This document shows, in pieces, positions 53,767 to 63,255 of a DNA stretch of 64,000 nucleotides. The notes beneath the pieces were generated by a model. It was not told the DNA's origin. It searched no databases and worked only from the letters and a program-made list of their open reading frames with translations. Position 1 is the stretch's first letter. The number at the start of each line of letters is the position of its first letter. The translations under genes were made by a program, and so were the position numbers. The DNA is from Bacteroides sp. OF04-15BH. GTDB taxonomy: Bacteria; Bacteroidota; Bacteroidia; Bacteroidales; Bacteroidaceae. Where the stretch lies: positions 1 to 64,000 of the forward strand of contig NZ_QUEM01000017.1 of assembly GCF_003477995.1 (NCBI RefSeq). Direction: 5' to 3'.

Positions 53767-56367
53767 TTAGAATGACATGCGGAACAGGAAACGCACCCCC
53801 CATTTCTGGGTGTCAGCTTCCAGATAATTTAAACGTCGTACATATTCCACATGGAGGATTTTGAAGATATTATGTACGCCGACAACCAGTTCCACATACG
53901 GTACTTTGGGGGACATTACCCGGGAATTGTACTCGAAATTTCCGTTTTGATCAAAATGTCCCGGAAAATAGAACAAATCAGAATCATAACTGTTTTGTTC
54001 CAGGAACGGGTTGTTCTTCTGGCTCAAAGTTCCCCACAGAACATTGCATCCGATGAACTCCCTCCATTTTAATTTGTTGATCAGTGGAATTCGGTTCAGA
54101 ATCTTTCCGTTTAAGTCCCAGGAGAACATTAGGGAAGCATACCGGTCATTTAAGAATTCCATGTTGTCAATCAGGTGGAAAGTATTGTCCTCTATGATAT
54201 AAGACAAGTTGGCCGCTGGCATAATCAGCAATGGGAACGGCACCTTGTTCCACTGGGCCCCACCTTTGACATAAAAGTCCATGCGTCCCCATGAGCGGAG
54301 CCAGAAGCGTTTGTATAACGTTGCTTCAGTGAAATTGTAGGTATATTCTCCTCCCAGCACTCCTTTAAGACCGACAGTGTGTTCCAGTCCAAAGATAGGA
54401 GCGTCCTGATTGGTTTGCAGTCGTCGCTGTTTGGAATTGATCCAGGTGGCTCCCGGCTGATAAGTGATGCCGATAGTGGCGTCACTTGTTGTCAGTTGCT
54501 TCTGGTTATCCTGGGGATTGATGCTGGGCATGCTGCTTCCGTTCATTCTCTGAAAGAAGAGTGCACCCGTCGGTTCATAAGTCTCCCGTTTCATGCGAAC
54601 ATTAAAACGCAGTCCGTTTTCCCACTCCTTATCGTAGTTCAGGGCATAGCGTTCATAATACTGCATGTGGTCTACAGTGGTCCATTTGAAAGAGATAAAC
54701 ACGTTATCCTTATCTGTAGGCAGGAATTTGTCACTGGGAGACATTACGTCTCTGGCATACGAGAAACTGAGATTGTGTACCGGAAACTCCCGGGGGAGAT
54801 AGTCCTTTTTATTGAAAGAGTAGGTGAGTTCGCCCATACCTTTCCACCGGTGATCACCGAATCCGTAGGCCACGTATCCTTTTCCGAATATGTTGGGATG
54901 CAGATTCGCTGTGGTCTGTGCACTGGCTCTCAGACGCAATCCTTCCACAAAGTTATGAGTGATTATCGTATTGATCGGACCGATATCCACAGGGCTCGGT
55001 TTCTCGGGATCCTTGCTGACTTCCACATGATTTTCGATGAAGGCTTTCGCTACAAACAAGACGAAATTAAATCCTTTGATGCTTTCCAGTCTTTTAATGA
55101 AATCATTCATCTTACCTTCAGAGGCGGTGAGTTCTTCTGGTCGGTTTTCCTTCCAGAAATCTTCATTCCTCATCATGGCGCTGGGGTCAGTCCTCTGCTT
55201 TCCTTTAAATTTGAAGGTTTTCTCCGGAATCTCTTCAAACGAGTAGTCGTTATAGGTTGTGGTGCGTTCTACCTGGAATTTTTGCAGCGACTTCAGGACA
55301 TAGAGCTGTACGATCATCTTGTCATTGGTCAGAACATACTCTCCGGAGGATAATTTGTTATACTCCTGAATAATGTTCATCTGTTCCACAAAGTTGACGT
55401 CTGATCTTTGCGGTATGCCCATTTCAACCTTTTTTACCTGCCAGGTAGAGTCGGCCAGAATATACAGACTTCCGGCAAATCCAAAATCCTGCGGATTATT
55501 GGGAGTAAAGTCCACTTTGATGCATTTCTGTTGGTTTACCTCTACCGTGTCGGCTATGAAATACCGGTAGAAACGGATGGCGGAAGTACTGGAAATGGGA
55601 CTGATAAAGATATATTGCAACAGTCTGATTTCATTTTCATAGATATCTACATCCGTAAAGCAGTCCTTGATCAGAGTATTGACCACTTCTCCCGTGTTGA
55701 ACAGTTCGTTGATACCATTGGACCGGATACCGGTAATGATGTCCTTTTCCTTTTGGGGATTTTTACTGTAGATGTGCTGTGATACCGTTTCGTTGACCGT
55801 CAAAGGCAGGATTAGTTTGCCGGTTTCCGGACACACCTCCACATGGTCTTTCAGGAAAGGCATTCTTTTGAATTCCCCTTCTTCAAAGACCTTGTCGGTA
55901 ACCTCATTCAATCCGAAGGTCAGTTTCTGATATTTATTATAGCTGAAATAATCCTTTTCGTGCAGATCGGTCTTTTGTTTGGCTGCAATGACCTTTTTCA
56001 TTAACTCCACAGCCGGATTATCTTTTCGGCTATACCGTTTTCTTTTCTGCGTAATCTTAACCTCCTGGATGTCCTGTGTCTTGCTGCTTAAACTTACGTT
56101 GATCGGACGCAGTTTGTCTATATGGAACGTTTTGGTTTCATATCCCATCATGGAAAAACACAATATCTTCCCTTTCCGATAGGGAATGCTGTATTTTCCG
56201 TCCATTTGGGTAGGAGTACCGGAACTTCTCTGATCCTGATAGTATACCTGTACCCATCCCAATGGCTCTCCTGTTTCCTTGTCCGTAACCGTTCCGGTAA
56301 TCTTTTGTGCCTGAATAGACAGGGACAGAAGCATCAGAAGAAATAGAAGTAAATATGTTTTTTGCAT
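53767..56367 (-). CDS. DUF5686-type outer-membrane protein with CarboxypepD_reg-like domain
   Basis: 866 residues from the ATG at 56367 (signal peptide MQKTYLLLFLLMLLSLSIQAQ); an earlier ATG lies before the -7 box and is rejected. Residues about 20-105 are a carboxypeptidase regulatory-like beta sandwich (KITGTVTDKETGEPLGWVQV), followed by a long DUF5686 region that ends in barrel-like strands and a C-terminal Phe (WGVRFLFRMSF). Probably an outer-membrane barrel; not a TonB receptor, since no plug domain is seen. Role unknown. Confidence 0.82.
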   Translation of the reverse strand: MQKTYLLLFLLMLLSLSIQAQKITGTVTDKETGEPLGWVQVYYQDQRSSGTPTQMDGKYSIPYRKGKILCFSMMGYETKTFHIDKLRPINVSLSSKTQDIQEVKITQKRKRYSRKDNPAVELMKKVIAAKQKTDLHEKDYFSYNKYQKLTFGLNEVTDKVFEEGEFKRMPFLKDHVEVCPETGKLILPLTVNETVSQHIYSKNPQKEKDIITGIRSNGINELFNTGEVVNTLIKDCFTDVDIYENEIRLLQYIFISPISSTSAIRFYRYFIADTVEVNQQKCIKVDFTPNNPQDFGFAGSLYILADSTWQVKKVEMGIPQRSDVNFVEQMNIIQEYNKLSSGEYVLTNDKMIVQLYVLKSLQKFQVERTTTYNDYSFEEIPEKTFKFKGKQRTDPSAMMRNEDFWKENRPEELTASEGKMNDFIKRLESIKGFNFVLFVAKAFIENHVEVSKDPEKPSPVDIGPINTIITHNFVEGLRLRASAQTTANLHPNIFGKGYVAYGFGDHRWKGMGELTYSFNKKDYLPREFPVHNLSFSYARDVMSPSDKFLPTDKDNVFISFKWTTVDHMQYYERYALNYDKEWENGLRFNVRMKRETYEPTGALFFQRMNGSSMPSINPQDNQKQLTTSDATIGITYQPGATWINSKQRRLQTNQDAPIFGLEHTVGLKGVLGGEYTYNFTEATLYKRFWLRSWGRMDFYVKGGAQWNKVPFPLLIMPAANLSYIIEDNTFHLIDNMEFLNDRYASLMFSWDLNGKILNRIPLINKLKWREFIGCNVLWGTLSQKNNPFLEQNSYDSDLFYFPGHFDQNGNFEYNSRVMSPKVPYVELVVGVHNIFKILHVEYVRRLNYLEADTQKWGVRFLFRMSF

Positions 56368-56391
56368 TTTTGTACTATTTTTATACATACA

Positions 56392-56399
56392 CAAAAATA
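56392..56399 (-). promoter_or_regulatory. -7 box for the DUF5686 gene
   Basis: TATTTTTG on the minus strand, 24 bases before the ATG at 56367. Confidence 0.5.
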
Positions 56400-56520
56400 C
56401 TATCAAATATTTATATGCAGGGAAGAAAATTGGTTATATTATAGATTAATATCTTTGTTTAGCAGAATATGAAGATATTATTTCGTACCTTTATCCGCAA
56501 TTTAGGAAAATGGGAGAGTC

Positions 56521-57213
56521 ATGAATACAATATTGGTAGTGGAGGATGATTTGCGTGTTGCTAATCTGTTGAAGGGAGGATTGGAAGAAAAGGGCTATCA
56601 GTTATTGGTGGCCTATGACGGCGTCAGTGCCTGGCGTCTGTTTCAGTCACAAGCCGCAGATCTGGTGATTTCCGATGTGATTCTCCCCAAAATGGATGGT
56701 TTTGAGTTGTGTCGCCTGATCAAGCAAAGCAGTCCCCAGACACCGGTACTGATGCTCACGGCTTTAGGAACAACTGATGACAAGTTGCAGGGGTTTGATT
56801 CCGGAGCAGATGATTATCTGGTGAAACCTTTTGATTTTCGGGAACTGGATGCTCGGATACGGGTTCTTCTGAAACGTCATAAGGGAGCTCCGGTTGAGCA
56901 ACCCGTACGTATCACTTATGCCGATCTGGAGATAGACCTCTTGCGGAAGGAAGTACGGCGGAACGGCATTTTCATCAAGCTTTCCCCAAAAGAGTATCAT
57001 CTTTTGCTGTATATGGCCGAGCATGCCGAGCGGGTAGTCTCCCGTGTAGAAATTGCCGAGCATGTCTGGAATACCCATTTTGATACCGGAACCAATTTTA
57101 TTGACGTATATATCAATTACCTGCGGAAGAAAATCGACCGGGATTTTTCTACGAACTTAATTCACACCAAACCCGGAATCGGTTTTATTTTGATGCAGAA
57201 TTATGAAAATTAG
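56521..57213 (+). CDS. OmpR-type response regulator
   Basis: 230 residues. Receiver domain 1-120 with acidic pocket VVEDD, phospho-acceptor Asp52 (VISDVILPKMDGFE), Thr (MLTALGTTDD) and Lys (YLVKPFDFREL); winged-helix DNA-binding domain at about 130-228 (KLSPKEYHLLLYMAEHAERV, IDVYINYLRKKID). The stop codon lies 11 bases inside the downstream kinase gene, so the pair is co-translated. Target genes not known; the DUF5686 gene is divergent from it. Confidence 0.95.
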   Translation: MNTILVVEDDLRVANLLKGGLEEKGYQLLVAYDGVSAWRLFQSQAADLVISDVILPKMDGFELCRLIKQSSPQTPVLMLTALGTTDDKLQGFDSGADDYLVKPFDFRELDARIRVLLKRHKGAPVEQPVRITYADLEIDLLRKEVRRNGIFIKLSPKEYHLLLYMAEHAERVVSRVEIAEHVWNTHFDTGTNFIDVYINYLRKKIDRDFSTNLIHTKPGIGFILMQNYEN

Positions 57214-58567
57214 AACATCTCTGGCTTTAAAGTACACAGTTGTTACAGCCACTGTTTTTTTTCTGTGTATGATGACCGTCTATTATTTGAGTGAACGTAT
57301 TCGGAGCAATACTTTTTATCATACTCTGAAAAGCGAGGCGGTGACCAAGGCGCATTTGTTTCTGTCGCACAAGGCAGATGCGCAGACCATGCACTCTATC
57401 TATAAAAACAACAAATCGTTTATCCATGAGGTTGAGGTAGCTGTTTATACTCCTGATTTTAAAATGGTATATCACGATGCAGCGGAACATGACGTGATTA
57501 AGGAGACGCCGGAACTGATACACGATATCGTGTCGAACGGTACCAAGGAATGGTATCAGGGAGCAGAGCAGGCGGTAGGTTTGCTCTATCATTATCAGGG
57601 AGTTCCTTATGTCATTACGGCAGTTGCCTATGACGGATATGGTTATCAGAATCTTCGTGAATTGCGCGATATTCTCTGGCTTCTTTTGTTGCTGGATGTG
57701 TCCGTTCTGTTTCTGGCCGGATTTTTCCTGGCTTATATCGCCCTGAAGCCCATCCGTTTTCTGGTTCGTGAAACCGAGCAGATTACCGCATCTCAGATTA
57801 ACCGGCGTTTGCCGGTGCGCAATCAGGATGAGATCGGGGAATTGGCGACAACTTTTAATGCCCTGTTAGAGCGGTTGGAAGTTTCCTTTAATGCCCAGAA
57901 ACAGTTTGTGAGCCATGCGTCGCATGAATTGCGTACCCCTTTGGCTTCGCTCACGGCCGAATTGGATCTGGCGTTACAGAAAGACCGTACAGTGTCACAG
58001 TATCGTGAAGCTTTGGAGAATGCCTTGTCTGATGCCCGTAAGATGGGGCGTTTGATTAGCGGATTGCTTGATCTGGCTAAGGTTGATTATGGAGCGGAGC
58101 GCATACGTATGGAGGAAATCCGTATTGATGAATTACTCTTGGATGTGCGTACGATGATTTTACGGGCCCATCCTTCTTATCAAATAGAGTTGGTTTTTGC
58201 ACAGGAAAGTGAGGATGCCGACGATCTGACCTTATACGGCAACAGTTATCTGATGCGTATCGCATTAAGTAATCTGATTGAAAACAACTGTAAATATTCC
58301 GAGGATCATACTTCGTTTGTGCAGATCTCGTTTTGGAAAGATAGCCTGGTGTTGCGTTTTTCCGATAACGGTATCGGTATGACTCCTGATGAGGTGCAGC
58401 AGGTGTTCACTTTGTTTTATCGGGGAGCGGAAGGGCAGCATTATGATGGTCATGGCATCGGTATGACTCTGGTGCAAAAGATTGTCACCTTACATCGGGG
58501 GCGGATTTCCATATCTTCGGAGGAGAAAAAAGGGACAACCTTTATTGTGGAATTACCCCATCTGTAA
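57203..58567 (+). CDS. Sensor histidine kinase
   Basis: 454 residues. Membrane segment at about 9-29, periplasmic sensor at about 30-150 (no recognised fold), second segment at about 153-176, HAMP (LVRETEQITASQINRRLPVR), HisKA with SHASHELRTPLASL (His241), and HATPase_c with N box NLIENNCKYSE, DNGIGM and GHGIGMTLVQKI. Overlaps the response regulator by 11 bases. Signal unknown. Confidence 0.95.
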   Translation: MKIRTSLALKYTVVTATVFFLCMMTVYYLSERIRSNTFYHTLKSEAVTKAHLFLSHKADAQTMHSIYKNNKSFIHEVEVAVYTPDFKMVYHDAAEHDVIKETPELIHDIVSNGTKEWYQGAEQAVGLLYHYQGVPYVITAVAYDGYGYQNLRELRDILWLLLLLDVSVLFLAGFFLAYIALKPIRFLVRETEQITASQINRRLPVRNQDEIGELATTFNALLERLEVSFNAQKQFVSHASHELRTPLASLTAELDLALQKDRTVSQYREALENALSDARKMGRLISGLLDLAKVDYGAERIRMEEIRIDELLLDVRTMILRAHPSYQIELVFAQESEDADDLTLYGNSYLMRIALSNLIENNCKYSEDHTSFVQISFWKDSLVLRFSDNGIGMTPDEVQQVFTLFYRGAEGQHYDGHGIGMTLVQKIVTLHRGRISISSEEKKGTTFIVELPHL

Positions 58568-58607
58568 AAAAGTATGCTTTTTTCTCGTGGAAATCTCAGA
58601 TTATCCT

Positions 58608-58615
58608 TATTTTTG
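58608..58615 (+). promoter_or_regulatory. -7 box for the TerB-DnaJ gene
   Basis: TATTTTTG, 40 bases before the ATG at 58656. Confidence 0.5.
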
Positions 58616-58655
58616 TTTTCAGAATAATTTTAATTGATAATAAACACATAAACAC

Positions 58656-59432
58656 ATGGGATTAGGAAAATGGATCGGAGGAGCTATGGGCTTTGTTGCT
58701 TTAGGTCCTTTAGGAGCTTTGGCCGGTTATTTTATCGGCCGTCTTTTTGACCGTGCTTCCGAAGAGGAGGCTGCTTTGGGAAATGCTTCTGCCGGTGGAG
58801 GATCGGCTGAAGGTCAGCGTAACAGTTTTCTTTTTTCTTTATTGGTCATGGCTTCGTATGTTATTCGGGCCGACCGTAAGATTATGCATAGCGAAATGGA
58901 GTTTGTCCGTCAGTTTCTGCGTACTCGTTTTGGCGAAGGGGCTGTTATAGAAGGAGAACAGATTTTGCTGCATTTGTTCGAAGAAGCCAAGAAAATGGAT
59001 GCTGCCGTTCCGGGAGGCTATAAAAAGACCATTACCGATTGTGGTGCTCAGATTGCAGCCAATATGAGTTATGAGCAGCGCATTCAGCTTTTGAGTTTCC
59101 TGGTGCAGATTGCACAAAGCGACGGACATATCTGTTCGGACGAGGTTACCGCCTTGCGGGATGTTGCTTTGGCTATGGGACTCTCTACTCAGGAGTTGGA
59201 CTCCTTGTTGCACCTTCGTGGAGATTCTCTGGAAGAGGCTTATCAGGTGCTGGAAATTACTCCATCAGCAACAGACGAAGAAGTGAAAGCTGCTTATCGC
59301 CGTTTGGCTTTGAAGCATCATCCGGATCGTGTGGCTGCTTTGGGTGAGGATGTACGACGTGCAGCCGAGGAGAAGTTTCAGCAGATTAATAATGCCAAGG
59401 AGGAAATCTATAAGGCCAGAGGCTTAAAGTAA
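58656..59432 (+). CDS. TerB-DnaJ co-chaperone (DjlA-like)
   Basis: 258 residues. N-terminal glycine-rich hydrophobic segment (LGKWIGGAMGFVALGPLGAL), a TerB-type helical metal-binding domain at about 50-185 (VIRADRKIMHSEMEFVRQFL), and a C-terminal J domain (EAYQVLEITPSATDEEVKAA with the HPD in LKHHPDRVAAL). DjlA is an inner-membrane DnaK partner. Monocistronic with its own -7 box. Confidence 0.93.
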   Translation: MGLGKWIGGAMGFVALGPLGALAGYFIGRLFDRASEEEAALGNASAGGGSAEGQRNSFLFSLLVMASYVIRADRKIMHSEMEFVRQFLRTRFGEGAVIEGEQILLHLFEEAKKMDAAVPGGYKKTITDCGAQIAANMSYEQRIQLLSFLVQIAQSDGHICSDEVTALRDVALAMGLSTQELDSLLHLRGDSLEEAYQVLEITPSATDEEVKAAYRRLALKHHPDRVAALGEDVRRAAEEKFQQINNAKEEIYKARGLK

Positions 59433-59450
59433 TCAGAAAGGTATTCTAAC

Positions 59451-59501
59451 AATAAATCCCATAATCGTGAATGGTTCCATTCAGAGATTATGGGATTTAT
59501 T
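59451..59501. terminator. Long bidirectional hairpin
   Basis: A 16-base perfect stem (59451-59466 with 59486-59501) that carries an inner GAATGG/CCATTC hairpin, between two converging genes. No long T run. Confidence 0.7.
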
Positions 59502-59510
59502 ATATTGTTC

Positions 59511-60938
59511 TTATTGTGAGAATTTACTATATATCACATTGATGGATATCGGTTGATTTTCTCCAACCAGACGGATGCTGTTCAGTTTCATGTCCAAAAG
59601 CAGTCTGCTTGAAGAAGATGATGAAGAGCTTGAACCTTGACTGTTTGAGGTTGTTACCGGAATCAGTACCACCTTGTTCCAGTCCGGATTTTGCTTTTCC
59701 CATTCAGCTTCGGACAGTCCTGTTTTTTTCATACCCTGCTTCTTTTCTTCTTTGCAATAAGATACCAGACGGGCAATATTAGAGAATGCATACTGGTTTA
59801 CATTGAAACTGGTACTGTATGAAGTAATGTTGTCCACCTTCTTCTTTTCTTCAAAGAATGAATTCATGTCCTGTTTTCGAACGAGCAATAATGTCTGTGG
59901 AATTCCCAGGGCATAATTGCTGGTGTTGAAATCATTGTATCGGTTCAGGGTCACCTTCACGTTGCTGACGCTGTCATTTTCATGATTCCGGTAGATGTCG
60001 TCAACAGGCAGTTCCATTTGGGTATAAAGTCCGGCCGGTGTCTTGATGTAAGTGTGTGAAGAGGCCAGTGAAGACTGTAGCAGCTCGTCAACACCATGAA
60101 CATCTATCCGGTTGCTCTGGATGACTTCTCCGGTAGCAGAGAAGCGGGTAATACCGGTCATGACAGAATCCTTTTCCGTGTATGTGAAATACACATCCAG
60201 GGCACTGACATCCAGATAGAGCATGGTACCGTCTCCCTGAGTCAGATTGAAGTAAAATCCCGGACATACATGATGTATGAAATCAAAGGAACTTTTGAAG
60301 AAATCCGGATTCTCATAATATTTGTTCAGAATGAAAGATCCATATTCTACTGGCAGTTTCACCCGTATGTTCGGATAATAGTTGCTTCCATTTAAAGTAC
60401 CTTCATCTTCCGTGTAATCTCTTGCGGTGAAGACTTTCTGGGCAATAGGAACTTTCCGGTTCGGGTTGATGAACTGGCTTAAATCCAGATTGGTGTAATA
60501 AGACTTTCCTTCTTCAATGACATTCAGGGTGTCCAGTTCATAAACATTCATCTTCATGACATTGGTGGAATCCCCGTAGAAATCATTGAAATAAAGTCTC
60601 ACTTCTATAGAATCAGCAACGACCTGTCCGTTGGCATTCTTCCGCATCTGGCTTTTTTCCGGGAGCTTGTAATTCTCCATCGTATGAAACTGCGTCAGGA
60701 AGTCAGCTTTCACACTGGTATTGGTTTCTGGATCCGTAACCTGACCCAGATAGCAGGTACCATTGACGGCAGGGAGTGAATCTACCCGAATCGTAGTTGT
60801 CTTCATTTGGAATTGGGTATAAGAAGACGTGATCTGGTCACTATCCTCATAAATACCCAGATTGGCTGTATTGTCATCACAGGCTCCCAAAGCTGCGGCA
60901 GCAAGGACGATCCATAAGAATTTGGCTTTCATTTTCAA
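59511..60938 (-). CDS. DUF4270 lipoprotein
   Basis: 475 residues. Lipoprotein signal with AAALGAC (Cys20) and an acidic DDN after it. The body is beta-rich without a recognised enzyme motif and matches the Bacteroidota DUF4270 family. Near the C-terminus is a tract of nine Ser (GSSSSSSSSS) encoded by mixed Ser codons, so it is a selected linker rather than a slippage tract. Nineteen bases downstream of the starch-synthase-like gene, apparently one transcript. Role unknown. Confidence 0.8.
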   Translation of the reverse strand: MKMKAKFLWIVLAAAALGACDDNTANLGIYEDSDQITSSYTQFQMKTTTIRVDSLPAVNGTCYLGQVTDPETNTSVKADFLTQFHTMENYKLPEKSQMRKNANGQVVADSIEVRLYFNDFYGDSTNVMKMNVYELDTLNVIEEGKSYYTNLDLSQFINPNRKVPIAQKVFTARDYTEDEGTLNGSNYYPNIRVKLPVEYGSFILNKYYENPDFFKSSFDFIHHVCPGFYFNLTQGDGTMLYLDVSALDVYFTYTEKDSVMTGITRFSATGEVIQSNRIDVHGVDELLQSSLASSHTYIKTPAGLYTQMELPVDDIYRNHENDSVSNVKVTLNRYNDFNTSNYALGIPQTLLLVRKQDMNSFFEEKKKVDNITSYSTSFNVNQYAFSNIARLVSYCKEEKKQGMKKTGLSEAEWEKQNPDWNKVVLIPVTTSNSQGSSSSSSSSSRLLLDMKLNSIRLVGENQPISINVIYSKFSQ

Positions 60939-60957
60939 AAAAATTGGGATTAGCTAA

Positions 60958-61779
60958 TTAGCCGTTCTTTCCTTCACTCCAGACCTTGTCATAAAAGTCT
61001 GCATAAGCGTCTGCATAGTTTTCGCCGGGGTATTCCAACACCGGAATATTATTTGCATGCGCATATTCGGCGATGTTTGGATTGGCTTTATCTCCGGCCA
61101 TAATCAAACCGTCGGAATATTTTACGGCCAGTTTGTTCAGTTCTTCAAAAGTGAAATCCTGGCTGAACTCACTTAAAACAGATGCATCTACATCCTTGTA
61201 GGCAATGCAGTTGCCGAAGTTGGCACCCAGATTCTGTTTTAATTCGTCGTTATGCAGGGCATATACCACTTTGGAATCGCAGAATGAAGGCTCATCCTTA
61301 TAAGCTGTTTTGATATAAAGAGGTACCAAGGCCGACATCCATCCCTGGCAATGGATCACATCGGGGGTCCATCTGAGTTTCTTTACGGTCTCCAGCACAC
61401 CGCGGGCATAGAAAATAGCTCTTTCGCCATTGTCTTCATATTCGTTACCCTCCTCATCGGTGGCCATTTGTCTTTTCATAAAATAGTCGTCGTTATCGAT
61501 GAAGTACACCTGCATGCGGGCTGCCTGAATTGAGGCAACCTTGATAATCAGCGGATGGTCTGTATCATCGATAATCAGATTCATGCCCGACAGACGAATC
61601 ACTTCGTGAAGTTGGTTTCTGCGTTCGTTGATGTTTCCCCACTTAGGCATGAAGGTTCTGATTTCGCGTCCTTTTTCTTGTATGCTTTGCGGTAAATAGC
61701 GTCCCATGACAGATAATTCTGTTTCTGGAACATAAGGTACGATTTCTTGTGTTATAAATAAGATTTTTTTAGCCTCCAT
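60958..61779 (-). CDS. GT5-like N-terminal half protein (annotated style: glycogen/starch synthase)
   Basis: 273 residues from the ATG at 61779; a start four codons earlier would leave almost no leader after the -7 box. Matches only the N-terminal Rossmann domain of GT5 starch/glycogen synthases (KKILFITQEIVPYVPETEL, DVIHCQGWMSALVPLYIKTA). The ADP-glucose-binding KxGGL motif expected near the start is replaced by ETELSVMGRYLP, and the whole C-terminal domain is missing. Probably non-catalytic or altered. Precedes DUF4270 and is divergent from panC. Confidence 0.75.
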   Translation of the reverse strand: MEAKKILFITQEIVPYVPETELSVMGRYLPQSIQEKGREIRTFMPKWGNINERRNQLHEVIRLSGMNLIIDDTDHPLIIKVASIQAARMQVYFIDNDDYFMKRQMATDEEGNEYEDNGERAIFYARGVLETVKKLRWTPDVIHCQGWMSALVPLYIKTAYKDEPSFCDSKVVYALHNDELKQNLGANFGNCIAYKDVDASVLSEFSQDFTFEELNKLAVKYSDGLIMAGDKANPNIAEYAHANNIPVLEYPGENYADAYADFYDKVWSEGKNG

Positions 61780-61808
61780 TGTATAATTCAAAATAATTAA
61801 TCTTCTTG

Positions 61809-61816
61809 CAAAGATA
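61809..61816 (-). promoter_or_regulatory. -7 box for the GT5-like/DUF4270 pair
   Basis: TATCTTTG on the minus strand, 29 bases before the ATG at 61779. Confidence 0.55.
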
Positions 61817-61968
61817 CGAAAAATATCCTGAAAGTCCTAAAAAACCGCCCTTCCTTCCAGGGGTTTCACATTTATTTTGTATTTAGTTTCCGAAAAACTT
61901 CCTTATATGGTAATTTATGTGTTATTTTGCGTGTTTTTCAGGAAACGTTAGTATCATTAAATATAAAA

Positions 61969-62820
61969 ATGAAGTTAATAAGTACAATTCAGGAGTTGAA
62001 GGAAGTTTTGGCTTCGGCTCGTAAGGAAGGGAAAAAAATCGGACTGGTTCCCACAATGGGAGCATTGCATCGTGGACACGCCTCTCTGGTAGAGCGTTGT
62101 GTTGCTGAAAATGATCTGACAGTGGTCAGCGTCTTTTTGAATCCTACACAGTTTAATGACAAGGTCGATTTGGAGAAGTACCCCAGAACATTGGAGGCTG
62201 ACTGTGCTTTGATGGAAGAGGTAGGAGCTTCAATCGTGTTTGCTCCTTCTGTAGAAGAGATGTATCCCGAAGAAGATTTGCGTCGTTTCAGCTATCCTGA
62301 AGTAGATTCTGTGATGGAAGGTGCTTTCCGTCCGGGACATTTCAATGGGGTTTGTCAGATTGTAAGCAAACTTTTCTATATCGTGGAGCCGGATCGTGCT
62401 TACTTCGGCGAAAAGGATTTTCAGCAGATTGCTGTCATCAAGGCGATGGTGGCCGACTTGAAGATTCCGGTAGAGATCATTCCGTGTCCTGTCGTACGTG
62501 AAGAAAGCGGACTGGCCATGAGCAGCCGTAACACTTTGTTATCGGATGAGGAGCGTCAGATTGCCGCCAATATTTATCAGATTCTGAAGAAAAGCAAACT
62601 GTTTGCAACCAACCATAGTCTCCTCGACACCAAGAATTATGTGATCGATACCATCAATTCAGTAGTTGGTCTGGAAGTGCAGTATTTCTCTATTGTCAAT
62701 GGAGAAACCTTGCAGGATGTGACCCGTTGGGATGAGGCTGAACATATCGTGGGATGCATCACCGTATTCTGTGGCGCTGCTCCGATCCGTTTGATTGATC
62801 ATATCAGATATAAAGGATAA
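61969..62820 (+). CDS. panC: Pantothenate synthetase
   Basis: 283 residues from the ATG at 61969 ([20 protein letters not shown]). ATP-binding [18 protein letters not shown] (HxGH-type), [20 protein letters not shown] and the KMSKS-like [12 protein letters not shown]. Condenses pantoate and beta-alanine. Six bases from panD, which supplies the beta-alanine. Confidence 0.97.
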   Translation: MKLISTIQELKEVLASARKEGKKIGLVPTMGALHRGHASLVERCVAENDLTVVSVFLNPTQFNDKVDLEKYPRTLEADCALMEEVGASIVFAPSVEEMYPEEDLRRFSYPEVDSVMEGAFRPGHFNGVCQIVSKLFYIVEPDRAYFGEKDFQQIAVIKAMVADLKIPVEIIPCPVVREESGLAMSSRNTLLSDEERQIAANIYQILKKSKLFATNHSLLDTKNYVIDTINSVVGLEVQYFSIVNGETLQDVTRWDEAEHIVGCITVFCGAAPIRLIDHIRYKG

Positions 62821-62826
62821 GAAATT

Positions 62827-63180
62827 ATGATGATAGAAGTCTTGAAGTCCAAACTGCATTGTGTGCGTGTTACAGAGGCAAATCTGAATTATATGGGCAG
62901 CATTACCATTGACGAGGATTTGTTGGATGCCGCCAATATGATTGCAGGAGAGAAAGTGCAGATTGTGAACAACAACAACGGAGAGCGTTTTGAAACCTAT
63001 ATTATTAAGGGAGAGCGCGGCTCGGGTTGTATTTGCCTGAATGGTGCGGCTGCCCGTAAGGTACAGGTGGGCGATATCTGTATTATTATCTCTTATGCTT
63101 TGATGGATTTTGAAGAGGCCAAGCATTTTACTCCGACAGTGGTCTTCCCGGATTCTACCACCAATAAGGTGATTCGATAA
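62827..63180 (+). CDS. panD: Aspartate 1-decarboxylase
   Basis: 117 residues. A pyruvoyl enzyme made as a proenzyme: [18 protein letters not shown] holds the Gly24-Ser25 self-cleavage site when counted from the first of two adjacent ATGs, which agrees with E. coli numbering and supports that start. Ends like other PanD proteins. Makes beta-alanine from aspartate for PanC. Normal length. Confidence 0.97.
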   Translation: MMIEVLKSKLHCVRVTEANLNYMGSITIDEDLLDAANMIAGEKVQIVNNNNGERFETYIIKGERGSGCICLNGAAARKVQVGDICIIISYALMDFEEAKHFTPTVVFPDSTTNKVIR

Positions 63181-63205
63181 GAGCATGACCTCATGCAGCT
63201 TGAAA

Positions 63206-63255
63206 ACAGACAGCCCGGAATTCTGAATAAGAATTCCGGGCTGTCTGTTTTTTAC
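63206..63255. terminator. Strong bidirectional terminator after panD
   Basis: An 18-base perfect stem (63206-63223 with 63231-63248), TGAATAA loop and T run; reaches the stop codon of the converging TonB receptor. Confidence 0.9.

Noticed and set aside
54379..55353. 324-codon plus-strand frame opposite the DUF5686 gene
   Set aside because: Shadow frame; no signal, motif or promoter.
58566..58583. AAAAAAG-TATG-CTTTTTT hairpin after the histidine kinase as a terminator
   Set aside because: Stem is almost all A:T and too weak to call with confidence.
59600..59640. Poly-Ser tract of the DUF4270 protein as a phase-variable repeat
   Set aside because: The Ser codons are mixed, so there is no uniform nucleotide repeat to slip.
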